A stretch of 64,000 nt of DNA from Alkalibacillus haloalkaliphilus (GCF_007991275.1 NZ_BJYA01000001.1:186001-250000), one strand, 5' to 3'; counted from the stretch's first letter, positions 8,868 through 18,090 are shown. Numbers and translations are program-made. The notes: generated from the letters alone by a model not told the origin.

Positions 8868-8879
8868 GATATTGCCTCC

Positions 8880-9323
8880 TTAATTTGATTCATTCAATTC
8901 TTCAATATATGCTTTTACTTTATTTAAATGTTCCCCATCTTCTTTAATTATAATCTTTTTAATTAAAGGTTTGTAAATTAGATTTCTTAAACCTGATGTT
9001 GCAATATTCCCATCGAAATTAACCGTCGTCTGTCCATCTTCCTCAGTGAATGTATAACGATACGTTAAATGCAGCTTATTTTGCTCACTTTTAACGACAA
9101 ACCGTTGATTCGACTCATACTCTGTTACTTCCCACGTGTTATTAATGTTTTGCCCTTTAATATGACGTGTTTCAGTAATTTTCGTCCCTTCTGTCACTTC
9201 CTCTTGATCAAGCTTTAAATCCATAATATAATCTAGCTTTGAAACGGCATACTCATATTTTGAAACAACGCGAAAAACTTGATCAACTGGCGCATCTATT
9301 GTAATCGATCTTGTAAAACTCAT
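8880..9323 (-). CDS. SRPBCC (START-like) family protein
   Basis: 147 residues with the polyketide-cyclase/START-like pattern: SITIDAPVDQVFRVVSKYEY at the N-terminus, alternating beta strands in the middle and a long C-terminal helix. Such proteins bind small hydrophobic ligands in a helix-grip cavity; the ligand is not predictable here. It is the first gene of a two-gene unit with the pterin dehydratase. Confidence 0.8.
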   Translation of the reverse strand: MSFTRSITIDAPVDQVFRVVSKYEYAVSKLDYIMDLKLDQEEVTEGTKITETRHIKGQNINNTWEVTEYESNQRFVVKSEQNKLHLTYRYTFTEEDGQTTVNFDGNIATSGLRNLIYKPLIKKIIIKEDGEHLNKVKAYIEELNESN

Positions 9324-9479
9324 AGCTCAGTCCCCCTAGAACTCCCTCTATTTCTTATGACTATTTTAACATAACCGAACTGTAACTTTCATAATAGAAA
9401 AAATATTCCCAAATTCTATTGTCGTCAGTAAAACGTAAGAGTAAAATAAAACTAAAGTAATGAGCTAGGTGATGAAGTC

Positions 9480-9950
9480 ATGCATATAAGAGAGATTGAA
9501 AACCGAGATAACAAGGCGATGGAGCATATTATAAAACAATCATTAGAACAATTTAATTTAGATATTCCAGGCACTGCATACTATGACCCAGAGTTAAGCA
9601 ACTTAACAGAACATTACGCTAAACAACAAAATGCACAATATTGGGTTGTCGTTAATGACGAAAATGACGTATTAGGCGGTGTCGGCATCGGGCCTTTCCA
9701 TGACAACATTGGTGAATTACAAAAGCTATACATTAAACGAGATGCGCAAGGCCTCGGGCTCTCTAAAAAGCTAATGGAAGTGGCACTTGAATTCGCAAAG
9801 GAACATTATACGCATTGTTATTTAGAGACGATGGAAATTTTACACGTCGCCAATCAGTTGTATTCTAACTTCGGCTTTGAACAACTCCAACAACCATTAG
9901 ACGGATCAGACCACGGCACAATGGATACATGGTTTATTAAAGAGTTATAA
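9480..9950 (+). CDS. GNAT family N-acetyltransferase
   Basis: 156 residues. Acetyl-CoA binding motif A is visible as LQKLYIKRDAQGLGLSKKLM (about residues 79-98), with the Q-x-x-G-x-G/L pattern of the family, followed by YLETMEILHVANQLYSNFGF. The acceptor substrate cannot be predicted. AGGTG lies nine bases before the ATG. It is a single gene ending in a shared two-way terminator. Confidence 0.88.
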   Translation: MHIREIENRDNKAMEHIIKQSLEQFNLDIPGTAYYDPELSNLTEHYAKQQNAQYWVVVNDENDVLGGVGIGPFHDNIGELQKLYIKRDAQGLGLSKKLMEVALEFAKEHYTHCYLETMEILHVANQLYSNFGFEQLQQPLDGSDHGTMDTWFIKEL

Positions 9951-9953
9951 ATA

Positions 9954-9995
9954 AAAGCAGTCCAATGAAGGATACCCCTACATTGAACTGCTTTT
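9954..9995. terminator. Two-way terminator
   Basis: Stem AAAGCAGTCCAATG with CATTGAACTGCTTTT (one G-T pair), 13-base loop, T-tract on the plus side and A-tract on the other. It separates the convergent GNAT and GAF-EAL genes. Confidence 0.8.
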
Positions 9996-9997
9996 TA

Positions 9998-11410
9998 TTA
10001 AGCTAAACTTTCTTGATCGAGTACTTTAACAGTGGCAAGATATTCTTTTACTTCATCTAAACTCATCGGCTTCTTGAAGTGATAACCTTGGAAGTACTCA
10101 CACCCCATAGCTTTTAACGTATTAAACTGCTCTTCATACTCAATACCTTCAGAAACAACTTGCAAATCTAGATCATGAGCCAAATTAATAATCGTCTCAC
10201 AAATCGTTCTGTCGACATGACTTTCATGAATATTTTTCACAAAAGAACCGTCTAACTTTATTAAATCTAACGGCAAGTTTCTTAAATAATTTAAAGACGA
10301 ATAGACCGTTCCAAAGTCATCAACCCACACTTGAATGCCTAACTCTCGTAATTGCTCAATGACTTGCGCTGCTTCTTTTAAATTAATAACTAAAGACGAT
10401 TCCGTGATCTCTACTGCTAACAAATCTGCAGGGAATCCCGTTCTCTCTAATGTTGCCTTCAGCTCTTCCACATAATGACCTTTGACGATATGTTTAGCCG
10501 ATACGTTCACCGACAAAATAAACTTCTGCCCTAACGCGTCCATCAACTGTTTCATTTCTCTACATGCATACTCACAGACGTAGCGATCAATTTCATCGAC
10601 AAAGCCTTCTTCTTCCGCAAAAGGAATGAACTTATTCGGCGGAATCGTCCCTTGTTCAGGATGCGGCCAACGAACGAGCACTTCAAAGCCATACACTTCA
10701 TCATATGTACTCATTAACGGTTGATAGTTCGGACGAATTTGGCCTTCTTCAATACCGCGACGAATCATAAACATATACTTCTCACGATCTGATAGCGTTG
10801 AAGGCCAATTAACTTTCTCTGGATCTTTATATGAATCTTGTAAATTTACATGACGTTGATTAACTTCAATATAGTTAGTCACAATTAAACTAATTAATTC
10901 TTTAAAAGATTCAATAGTCTCTAATTCCGCTTGAGTCGGTTCTCTTACTTCTGTTGAATACATCGCAAATACGCCTGCAACATTATTGCTTTCAGGTGCA
11001 AAAATTGGAACGGACCAACACGATTTAAGTCCTAACTCTTCAACAGCAGTTCGGAAAGGGTCCCACTTCTCATCTTGACTAATATCTGTCGTAACGACAA
11101 GTTCTTTACGGCAAGCCGCCGTACCACAAGTACCCATACCTTCATACAGCTCGATTCCTGTATAATGGTTCATCATTTCTTCAGGTAAACTATGAGTCAC
11201 GCCACCAGAAAAGTGCGTACCCATTTCATCTAACAACATGATCGTACCTTTAGACGATTCAAAACGCAGTTCGAAAAATTTTATCGCTTTAATTAATACA
11301 TCTCTTAACGGTACTCCATCACTTATATACTCTGTTATATATTGATACCCTTCCACAAACTCTTCAGGGGTTAATATCAACTGATTTTGATCCCGATCAT
11401 AACCACTCAT
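9998..11410 (-). CDS. GAF-EAL protein, predicted c-di-GMP phosphodiesterase
   Basis: 470 residues: an N-terminal GAF sensor domain (about 35-185) and a C-terminal EAL domain (about 215-455). EAL motifs are kept: EVLVRW near 235 (E-x-L-x-R), NVSAKH, EITES, KLDGSFV, SEGIE and QGYHFKKP. The loop usually reading DDFGTGYSS is DDFGTVYSS here, a Gly-to-Val change next to the metal-binding Asp pair. Likely hydrolyses c-di-GMP under control of an unknown GAF signal. It lies 3 kb from the c-di-GMP riboswitch of the Tad operon and may lower the signal that switch reads. Confidence 0.9.
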   Translation of the reverse strand: MSGYDRDQNQLILTPEEFVEGYQYITEYISDGVPLRDVLIKAIKFFELRFESSKGTIMLLDEMGTHFSGGVTHSLPEEMMNHYTGIELYEGMGTCGTAACRKELVVTTDISQDEKWDPFRTAVEELGLKSCWSVPIFAPESNNVAGVFAMYSTEVREPTQAELETIESFKELISLIVTNYIEVNQRHVNLQDSYKDPEKVNWPSTLSDREKYMFMIRRGIEEGQIRPNYQPLMSTYDEVYGFEVLVRWPHPEQGTIPPNKFIPFAEEEGFVDEIDRYVCEYACREMKQLMDALGQKFILSVNVSAKHIVKGHYVEELKATLERTGFPADLLAVEITESSLVINLKEAAQVIEQLRELGIQVWVDDFGTVYSSLNYLRNLPLDLIKLDGSFVKNIHESHVDRTICETIINLAHDLDLQVVSEGIEYEEQFNTLKAMGCEYFQGYHFKKPMSLDEVKEYLATVKVLDQESLA

Positions 11411-11580
11411 GTTACGGGCCTCCTAACATTACTTTTGGCTCAGATTAAACGCATAATTATTAAAACTTCGACATTTTTTATTTCTATATACAAATTCTAC
11501 TACCGAACAAAGACTTTAGAAATAGAACTAATTATCTAATTAAAAACCACATGTTTTCCAGTGTAACATATTCTGAACAG

Positions 11581-13287
11581 TTAAGCTTTCTTCAATTTGC
11601 GCCATAACGTCGATCGGTTGATCCCTAATCTTTTGGCAGCTTTTGACTGATTATAATTCTCTTCTTCTAAAACTGATTCGATGACTTGAATTTCTATATC
11701 TTCCAAAGTACCTTCTAATTGATAAATTGACTTAGAGCGTGACTCACGCTTTTCTTTCAAGTACCTGTTAACCTGGTCGGCTTTTAGGACATATCCCTTT
11801 TCAGCTAACACAACGGTTTGAATGAATGACCTTAACTCTCTCACTTGTCCAGGCCAATCATATTTGGCTAACTCTAAGGCAACATCACTTTGAACTTTAA
11901 TTACACTGGTCCCTAAATTTTGATGAAAATGAGCAACAAATAATGCTAATAATCCCTTCAAGTCTTCTTCACGCTCATTTATAGAAGGAACAAAAATTTC
12001 TAACGCTTTATAAGATAACTTAGAATCGAAACGGTGCAATAAAGACTCCGTTACAGAAATAACAACCTTTATATTCGCTTCAATAGCTTTATTTAAAAAT
12101 CGGCTTAATATATCAAAACGTTCTTTAGCAAGCTGAGAAGCATGACGTAAGTAAATTGTGCCAACATGTGACGCTAACAATTCGTCTAAATACTCATATT
12201 GACAACGATTTAAGTCAACTTCGAGAAATGTTTTACCCGTTTGACTTAAGTCATGCATATATTGAGCTAACAACCCTCTACCTGTTCCAGGGTCACCAAC
12301 TAAGAAAAATAAATTATGTGTCTCTAAACCACTATGAATCACACGCATCACAGCATTCATAGCTTCACTCTCAGCAATCACATTTGGCTTTTGTTTAATT
12401 TCGACCTTCTGAACCCAAGGAAGTTGGCTTAATAAGTCATTATTTCTAAAGAAACTTAAAAGAAAATAATTTTCACCATTATTTTCTAACGTCTCTATTT
12501 TTATATCGACTTGTTCATTTTCTTTTACATAATAACGCCAATTAATTTTGTTTGTGATCGGAACTTCTTTCGTTATATTAACAACCTTATCTTCTTCGAT
12601 TGGACAATTAGAGAAAGTATCCCACACGTCAATTAACGCTTCACCTTTTTCGTTAACAATCATGAAGTCATCGTATTTTTTATGGATCACTTCAGATAGA
12701 AGTTCGATTTTTGATAAATTCCATTCATAAAACTCATACTGTTTTTTTGCTAGATCAATAGCATCCATAACCGTTTCGCGCCCTGTTTGAATAAGAAAGC
12801 TTTCTAACCCATAATTTATAGCAGCTTCTGTAGTCCCTACATCGCCGATGATCAATTGATAACCCATCTCTTTTAACTCAATAACCGTCGATTTAATTTC
12901 ATCGGCATGTTCAATTGTAAAAACATCAACGTTTAAATCTAAAATGTCTATAATTGCTTGGGCACCTAAAGTCATCGTCGGATAACATACTAAGACTTTC
13001 TTCTGATCGAAATTACTTGTCATAGTTAAAACACGAAGTAAATCATAACCAGACATTGAAACATCTATAACAGGTATATTCGTCACCTCACGAATTAAGT
13101 GTGCTGTTGCTGCACGACTAATAATGACATCATAGCCTTCTTCTTCGGAACGCTTACCAACCTTCGCACCTTCTTCCATATTTCCGACCTCAACAGATAA
13201 GTCAACGCCGATGAGCTCATCACGACACTCTTCAATCACTGGAACCATTGATTCATAAGGTGCAATAAACTTCACCTTTATGTCCAT
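11581..13287 (-). CDS. PrpR-N/degenerate AAA+/Fis-type transcription regulator
   Basis: 568 residues. Residues 1-175 match a PrpR-type N-terminal sensor domain. A central AAA+-like domain (about 300-500) has an altered P-loop, GDPGTGRG near 330-338, and lacks a recognisable GAFTGA loop, which sigma-54 activators need to contact the holoenzyme. The C-terminus is a Fis-type helix-turn-helix (YNQSKAAKRLGINRSTLWRK). It is therefore probably a DNA-binding regulator that does not act through sigma-54, or acts atypically. It is transcribed divergently from gbsR across a 212-base gap and may regulate that cluster. Confidence 0.85.
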   Translation of the reverse strand: MDIKVKFIAPYESMVPVIEECRDELIGVDLSVEVGNMEEGAKVGKRSEEEGYDVIISRAATAHLIREVTNIPVIDVSMSGYDLLRVLTMTSNFDQKKVLVCYPTMTLGAQAIIDILDLNVDVFTIEHADEIKSTVIELKEMGYQLIIGDVGTTEAAINYGLESFLIQTGRETVMDAIDLAKKQYEFYEWNLSKIELLSEVIHKKYDDFMIVNEKGEALIDVWDTFSNCPIEEDKVVNITKEVPITNKINWRYYVKENEQVDIKIETLENNGENYFLLSFFRNNDLLSQLPWVQKVEIKQKPNVIAESEAMNAVMRVIHSGLETHNLFFLVGDPGTGRGLLAQYMHDLSQTGKTFLEVDLNRCQYEYLDELLASHVGTIYLRHASQLAKERFDILSRFLNKAIEANIKVVISVTESLLHRFDSKLSYKALEIFVPSINEREEDLKGLLALFVAHFHQNLGTSVIKVQSDVALELAKYDWPGQVRELRSFIQTVVLAEKGYVLKADQVNRYLKEKRESRSKSIYQLEGTLEDIEIQVIESVLEEENYNQSKAAKRLGINRSTLWRKLKKA

Positions 13288-13419
13288 TTTTACAACACCT
13301 CTATATATAAGTTAATTTTATTTAAGTTTAATAATTGCAATATACAACAAATACCGATAAATATCGACTGTTTATTACATCTTTTCTACAAAACAAGACA
13401 ACAATAAACAGACTCCCTC

Positions 13420-13447
13420 TTGACATTTTATATTATTTGTTTAAAAT
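13420..13447 (+). promoter_or_regulatory. Sigma-A promoter of the gbsR cluster
   Basis: TTGACA at 13420-13425 and TAAAAT at 13442-13447 with a 16-base spacer, 52 bases before the gbsR start. A better TATAAT at 13449 would need a 23-base spacer and is less likely. Confidence 0.6.
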
Positions 13448-13458
13448 GTATAATATGA

Positions 13459-13473
13459 ATTAAATAATTTAAT
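13459..13473 (+). promoter_or_regulatory. Candidate GbsR operator
   Basis: Perfect 15-base palindrome ATTAAATAATTTAAT just after the promoter -10 box. GbsR-type regulators bind inverted repeats close to promoters of betaine genes, so autorepression through this site is a reasonable inference. AT-rich palindromes also arise by chance. Confidence 0.4.
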
Positions 13474-13499
13474 AACCTTTTCGAAAGGTGGATTTCTAA

Positions 13500-14030
13500 A
13501 TGAGTGAAGACTTAACGCGCATACATGAGTCTGAAGACGTCATGATTAGCGCAATTGCTCAGTCGATGACAGTCTACGGTGTGTCAGCTTCCGTTGGTCG
13601 AATTTATGGTGTCCTTTATTTCTCAGAAGAACCATTAACACTAGATGAGATTAAAGACCAAGTTGCCATGAGTAAAGCCAGTGTCAGTAATGGCATTCGA
13701 GAGTTAATCGAAACCGAAATGGTAACGAAAGTTTGGAAGAAGGGCGAACGTAAAGATCATTTTATCGCCGAAAAAGACTTCCTAAGAAACTTCATTAACT
13801 TCTTCGTTAAAACGTTACGTGTCGAACGTAACTTAATTAACAAAGCAATCGAACAAACAGAACCAACGATTACAGAAGTTGCTGAACAGTCCGCAGATGA
13901 AGAAGCTGAGCGAATCGCTAAACGAGATTTAGAACTGATCCAAGAATCAAAAGACTACCTAGATTGGTTAATGCGTCTAGCAAACTCTTTAGAATCAGGC
14001 AAAATCTTTGAACATCTACCAAAGAAATAG
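13500..14030 (+). CDS. gbsR: GbsR-type (MarR-like) transcription regulator
   Basis: 176 residues. A winged helix-turn-helix (about 35-100) with the GbsR landmarks GRIYGVLYFSEEPLTLDEI and MSKASVSNGIREL is followed by a long helical dimer region. In Bacillus subtilis GbsR is a choline-sensing repressor of glycine-betaine synthesis and choline uptake. Here the genes behind it are a cysteine hydrolase and a betaine-type binding lipoprotein, not gbsAB, so the inducer may be a different osmolyte or precursor. AAAGGTGG lies eight bases before the ATG. Confidence 0.88.
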   Translation: MSEDLTRIHESEDVMISAIAQSMTVYGVSASVGRIYGVLYFSEEPLTLDEIKDQVAMSKASVSNGIRELIETEMVTKVWKKGERKDHFIAEKDFLRNFINFFVKTLRVERNLINKAIEQTEPTITEVAEQSADEEAERIAKRDLELIQESKDYLDWLMRLANSLESGKIFEHLPKK

Positions 14031-14049
14031 ACTTAAAAGGAGACATTTT

Positions 14050-14721
14050 ATGAAGAAGAGCGATTCAGCCTTAGTATTAATTGATATACAGAAAGAATCA
14101 AACTTTGGCTTAGACAACATGGAAGAAGTCATTAAAAATACAGAAAAGCTATTACCAGCTTTTCGAGCGTCTAATATACCTGTTATATATACACGTCATA
14201 TTAATAGAGCTGACGCGGTCGGCTTATCAGAAGGCGAACCATTAAACGAAGATGGATCACCTTTCTATTATCATGACGGAACAGATCAAATTGAGATCTT
14301 TGACGAAATTAAACCAGAAAAAGACGAAATCGTCATTGATAAATACCGTTGGAGTGCTTTTTACGATACAAGCTTAGATCTAATGCTAAAAAGCCTAGGT
14401 GTAAAGCACTTATATATCGGCGGCGTTGTAACAGATGGTTGCTTAATGACCTCTGTCTTTGATGCATATTTTAGAGATTATCAAATTAATTTAATTCATG
14501 ATATTACTTCAGCAAGTAATGAAGGTGCCCATAAGTCTGCGATTCTAACGATGACGAATTGGGTTTACAACATGAAGATTTACAACACAGATGAATTAGT
14601 TAAAAAGTTAAATGGACAATCACACAATTACTTTGAAACAGATCGCGCAGATGCGATGCAATTCACACCAGAAACAATGCAAGATCAATTTAATAAAATC
14701 GTTAGCAAACTAGCTGAATAG
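14050..14721 (+). CDS. Isochorismatase-like cysteine hydrolase
   Basis: About 223 residues, starting at the ATG with AGGAG eight bases upstream. The catalytic triad of the family is visible: Asp in VLIDIQK (near 12), Lys in VIDKYRWSAF (near 98) and Cys in VVTDGCLMTS (near 132). Relatives include nicotinamidases and N-carbamoylsarcosine amidases, so an amide-cleaving reaction on a small nitrogen compound is likely. Sitting between gbsR and a betaine-type binding protein, it may release or process an osmolyte precursor. The substrate is not known. Confidence 0.85.
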   Translation: MKKSDSALVLIDIQKESNFGLDNMEEVIKNTEKLLPAFRASNIPVIYTRHINRADAVGLSEGEPLNEDGSPFYYHDGTDQIEIFDEIKPEKDEIVIDKYRWSAFYDTSLDLMLKSLGVKHLYIGGVVTDGCLMTSVFDAYFRDYQINLIHDITSASNEGAHKSAILTMTNWVYNMKIYNTDELVKKLNGQSHNYFETDRADAMQFTPETMQDQFNKIVSKLAE

Positions 14722-14811
14722 TTAGTTTCTAAATATAAAGAAACAATCACTTAGTTGGAATCACTTTAAAATCACTTTATTCAAATTAACAGAAAGGGAG
14801 TTTTTGTTAAC

Positions 14812-15696
14812 ATGAAGAAACTATTTGCAATTACTGCAATGATCACTATGCTTATTCTTGCAGCATGTGGCGGAGAGAACGGTGAAGAAGGTACAGAAGA
14901 AGCTTCGGAAGAAAAGGGAGAAATCGTATTTGGCCAAACTTCTTGGACAAGTACAGAAGCACCAACACAAATTGCAAAACAAATTTTAGAAGAAGTTGGT
15001 TACGATGTTGAGATTACTTTACTAGATCAACCAGTTATTTGGGAAGGTTTAGAGAATGAAGAGATCCACTTCTTTATGGATGCTTGGCTTCCATACACTG
15101 AAGCTGCATTATGGGAAGACTACCAAGATTCACTACAACAAGTAGCAACAAGCTATGAGGAAGTTCCACTAGGCTGGGTTGTTCCAGAATATGTTGACGC
15201 GGAAACAATTGGTGACTTAGAAGGCCGCGCTGATGAATTCGATGGCGAAATCGTAACAATCGGTGAAGGTGCAGGCATTGTTGAATTAACGTATGACGTT
15301 ATGGAAGAGGAAAACTATAACCTAGATGGCTTCGAAGTGACGCCAACTAGTGAAGCAGCTATGTTAGGTGTTATGAATTCAAAAATTGATAACGAAGAGC
15401 CATTTATTATTACGGGTTGGAGACCACACTCTATGTTCGCACAACATGATCTTAAATTCTTAGAAGACACAGAAGGTCACTTCCAGTATGACAATGTGTA
15501 TGTACTTTCTTATCAAGGTATTGAAGATCAACCAGAATACGAAGAAGCATACGACATCTTATCTCAGTGGAACATCGACGTTGATGATTTAGAAGAAATG
15601 ATGTATGACTATGAAAACAACGACGTTGACTTCGAAGACTCAGCAGCAGAGTGGATTGAAGAGAACCGCGACACTGTTGATGAGTGGATTAACTAA
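14812..15696 (+). CDS. OpuAC/ProX-like glycine-betaine-type substrate-binding lipoprotein
   Basis: 294 residues. Signal peptide with lipobox LILAAC (lipidated Cys near 19), an acidic linker, then a ProX/OpuAC-type binding domain with several Trp residues (FGQTSWTS, MDAWLPY, ITGWRPH) suited to caging a quaternary amine. The protein is strongly acidic, as in salt-adapted bacteria. No permease or ATPase gene accompanies it, so it must feed a transporter encoded elsewhere or act as a sensor. GAAAGGGAG precedes the ATG and a clear terminator follows. Confidence 0.88.
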   Translation: MKKLFAITAMITMLILAACGGENGEEGTEEASEEKGEIVFGQTSWTSTEAPTQIAKQILEEVGYDVEITLLDQPVIWEGLENEEIHFFMDAWLPYTEAALWEDYQDSLQQVATSYEEVPLGWVVPEYVDAETIGDLEGRADEFDGEIVTIGEGAGIVELTYDVMEEENYNLDGFEVTPTSEAAMLGVMNSKIDNEEPFIITGWRPHSMFAQHDLKFLEDTEGHFQYDNVYVLSYQGIEDQPEYEEAYDILSQWNIDVDDLEEMMYDYENNDVDFEDSAAEWIEENRDTVDEWIN

Positions 15697-15736
15697 ATTT
15701 GTGAGCAATTCCCCTAAAATATATATTGCTTAATGG

Positions 15737-15769
15737 AAAAACTCCGCAAAATTAATTTGCGGAGTTTTT
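15737..15769 (+). terminator. Rho-independent terminator
   Basis: Perfect 14-bp stem AAAAACTCCGCAAA/TTTGCGGAGTTTTT with a five-base loop, 40 bases after the binding-lipoprotein gene. Its symmetric A and T tracts could also stop the opposing rpiR transcript. Confidence 0.9.
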
Positions 15770-15799
15770 CATTTCGACATTTCCTCGGAAATATTGTCT

Positions 15800-16660
15800 T
15801 TAATTGTCTAAATCATCACTAAAGATGTTAAAACGGTCCCACACGACTTCTAACTCTTCTAAATGCTGTTCGATTTCTTTTCTCTTCCGACGCCCAACTG
15901 CTGTAATTAATGCGTTAATTAAACTTAGCGGAGCGACAAATGAATCAATTAATGAGGACATGTCACTTCTAGCACACAATGACACATCTGCATAAGGAAT
16001 AAGTGGTGACATTCTATTGTCTGTAATCGCTACAACTTTCGTGCCACGATCATGAGCAAAAGATACAGCCTCAACTGTATTTTTTGTATAACGGGCAAAG
16101 CTTAATCCAATGACAACATCATCTTCATCAAGACGGAACAATTTCTCTGACACACCGTGTGGATTACGAATGAGTTCGGCGTTTTCTAACATGACATCAA
16201 AATAAAATTCTAGAAAAGAACCGAGCGAAACGGCACTTCGGTTCGCTACTATGAAGATCCGCTTCGCATTCACAATTAAATCAACCGCTTGATTAAAGTC
16301 GTCCATATTTAATTGCTGGGTCATTTCGCGAATGCGGTCCATATCTTCTTCAAACATCTCGACCGTTGCTTGTCCCTCTTCATCATAAATGTCTTCAGAG
16401 ATTTTTAATTGCTCAACAGTCGTTAATTGTTTTTTCATTGCATCTTGAAGTGACTTTTGAAACTCTGGATAACCACTATAACCTAAATAAGTGGCGAAGC
16501 GATACACTGTCGCTTCACCAACTCCTACTTGCTTTGCTAATTGTCCAACCGTCAAAAACGGGACAGAGTTCATATGGCTCAACACATACCGCGCAATCTC
16601 ACGCTGTGACTTACTCATGTCAGGAAGTTTATTCGTTATTACTTGATACAAATCAGCCAT
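15800..16660 (-). CDS. MurR/RpiR family transcription regulator
   Basis: 286 residues: N-terminal RpiR helix-turn-helix (about 1-78; GVGEATVYRFATYLGY) and a C-terminal SIS sugar-isomerase-like domain (about 125-255; IFIVANRSAVSLGSFLEFYF) that usually senses a phosphosugar-like ligand. It follows the aminotransferase gene by 21 bases in the same operon. Palindromes of the RpiR type sit at that operon's promoter, so autoregulation is likely. Confidence 0.9.
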   Translation of the reverse strand: MADLYQVITNKLPDMSKSQREIARYVLSHMNSVPFLTVGQLAKQVGVGEATVYRFATYLGYSGYPEFQKSLQDAMKKQLTTVEQLKISEDIYDEEGQATVEMFEEDMDRIREMTQQLNMDDFNQAVDLIVNAKRIFIVANRSAVSLGSFLEFYFDVMLENAELIRNPHGVSEKLFRLDEDDVVIGLSFARYTKNTVEAVSFAHDRGTKVVAITDNRMSPLIPYADVSLCARSDMSSLIDSFVAPLSLINALITAVGRRKRKEIEQHLEELEVVWDRFNIFSDDLDN

Positions 16661-16681
16661 AAAACTCCACCCCTTTAATTT

Positions 16682-18058
16682 TTATCTTAAACGTTGAATT
16701 GCTTGTTCATGGGCATCAATTGTTGCTTGAATATCTTCATCACTGTGAACCGTGCTCATTGAATAACGGTTTCCAGGCTTAGTATAAACGCCAAGGTCTA
16801 GTAACTCATAATCTAACTGTTTCCTTAAGTCCATATCCGCTTGGCTTAAGTCACGGTAATTTTTTATAATTTCATTAGTAAATACTATATTAAAGATGCT
16901 TCCCATACCAATTGTTTGCATCGGGATTGAATAACGATTATATAAGTTCTCAAGCTCATTACGTAGATACTCTGTTTTTTTCAGTAAGTCTTCCATAACG
17001 CCAGGCTTTTCTAATTCATCAATTGTTGCAAGTCCGGCAGCTAATACAGTTGGGTGACCATTATATGTGCCACTATGGAATAAAGCACGATCTGTCACTT
17101 GCTGATTTCCACCTGAAGTTAAAATGTCTTGACCTCTTTCTGGCGACATTAAATCCATTAACTCAATCTTACCACCAAGCGCACCGACAGGGAAACCTCC
17201 ACCTAACACTTTTCCTAACGCTGTTAAGTCAGGTTCTACACCGTATAACGATTGGGCACCTCCAACGTTTAAGCGGAAGCCTGTTTTCACTTCATCAAAA
17301 ATTAAGACAATCCCTAACTCTTCAGTAACTTCTCTTAAACCTTTCATAAATGACTCATCTGCTGGGATAAAGCCACCTTGAACCGGCTCTAAAATGACCG
17401 CTGAGATCTCATCCTGTCTAGCTTTTAAAATTTTCGCCGTTGCTTCTAAGTCGTTAAACGGTAACACAACGGTATGCTCTAAATGATAGTCTGACATTCC
17501 ACTCGATTCAGCAACTGCATTCGGTTGATTCACTTCACCTGCTTGCTCCATATCTGGGTTAACACTGACAAGCATTTGGTCATAACCACCGTGATAATGC
17601 CCTTCAAATTTCGCGACTTTATGCTTTCCATTGTACGCTTGAGCAAGGCGAATGCTTAAAAGCGTCGCCTCAAGTCCTGAGTTGGTAAAGCGAATTTGAT
17701 CCATTGCTGGGAAGAGGTCGACTAGCTTTTTGGCCATTTGGTACTCTAAATTGTGAGGAGCACCAAAGACAAACGAACCACACTGTTCCATTTGTTTATA
17801 CACTGCGCCTTTAACCGCTTCATGACCATGCCCTAGAATTAAAGCGCCATAACATAATAAATAGTCTATATAATGATTGCCATCAACATCTGTTAACTGA
17901 CTTCCTGTTGCTTGATCCATAATAATCGGATGCGGCGCAAAGTGTTTAATATTAGCCGTCACCCCACCTGGAATAACAGACTTCGCTTGCTCATAAGCCT
18001 GCTTCGAACCTCTCGTCTTATCTTCAAAATTCATCTCTCGCACAACATGTGCACTCAT
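16682..18058 (-). CDS. Class III PLP aminotransferase / glutamate-1-semialdehyde aminomutase-like
   Basis: About 458 residues, class III (subgroup II) aminotransferase fold. Visible landmarks: SGLEATLLSIRLAQ, KFEGHYHGGYDQ, IFDEVKTGFR and the PLP lysine in ALGKVLGGGFPVGALGG (near 275). It resembles glutamate-1-semialdehyde 2,1-aminomutase, but pairing with an RpiR regulator and absence of haem genes point to a catabolic or osmolyte-related role. The ATG at 18058 is favoured over a GTG three codons upstream because of ribosome-site spacing. Confidence 0.85.
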   Translation of the reverse strand: MSAHVVREMNFEDKTRGSKQAYEQAKSVIPGGVTANIKHFAPHPIIMDQATGSQLTDVDGNHYIDYLLCYGALILGHGHEAVKGAVYKQMEQCGSFVFGAPHNLEYQMAKKLVDLFPAMDQIRFTNSGLEATLLSIRLAQAYNGKHKVAKFEGHYHGGYDQMLVSVNPDMEQAGEVNQPNAVAESSGMSDYHLEHTVVLPFNDLEATAKILKARQDEISAVILEPVQGGFIPADESFMKGLREVTEELGIVLIFDEVKTGFRLNVGGAQSLYGVEPDLTALGKVLGGGFPVGALGGKIELMDLMSPERGQDILTSGGNQQVTDRALFHSGTYNGHPTVLAAGLATIDELEKPGVMEDLLKKTEYLRNELENLYNRYSIPMQTIGMGSIFNIVFTNEIIKNYRDLSQADMDLRKQLDYELLDLGVYTKPGNRYSMSTVHSDEDIQATIDAHEQAIQRLR

Positions 18059-18074
18059 TTTCCACACCCTTTTG

Positions 18075-18090
18075 TGAAATATTTATTTCA
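18075..18090 (-). promoter_or_regulatory. RpiR-type operator, proximal
   Basis: Perfect palindrome TGAAAT-ATTT-ATTTCA lying 17 bases upstream of the aminotransferase start codon. TGAAA/TTTCA dyads are typical targets of RpiR-family regulators, and such a gene is second in this operon. Confidence 0.5.

Noticed and set aside
13420-13454. TTGACA with TATAAT as the gbsR promoter
   Set aside because: The spacer would be 23 bases; TTGACA with TAAAAT at 16 bases is more plausible.
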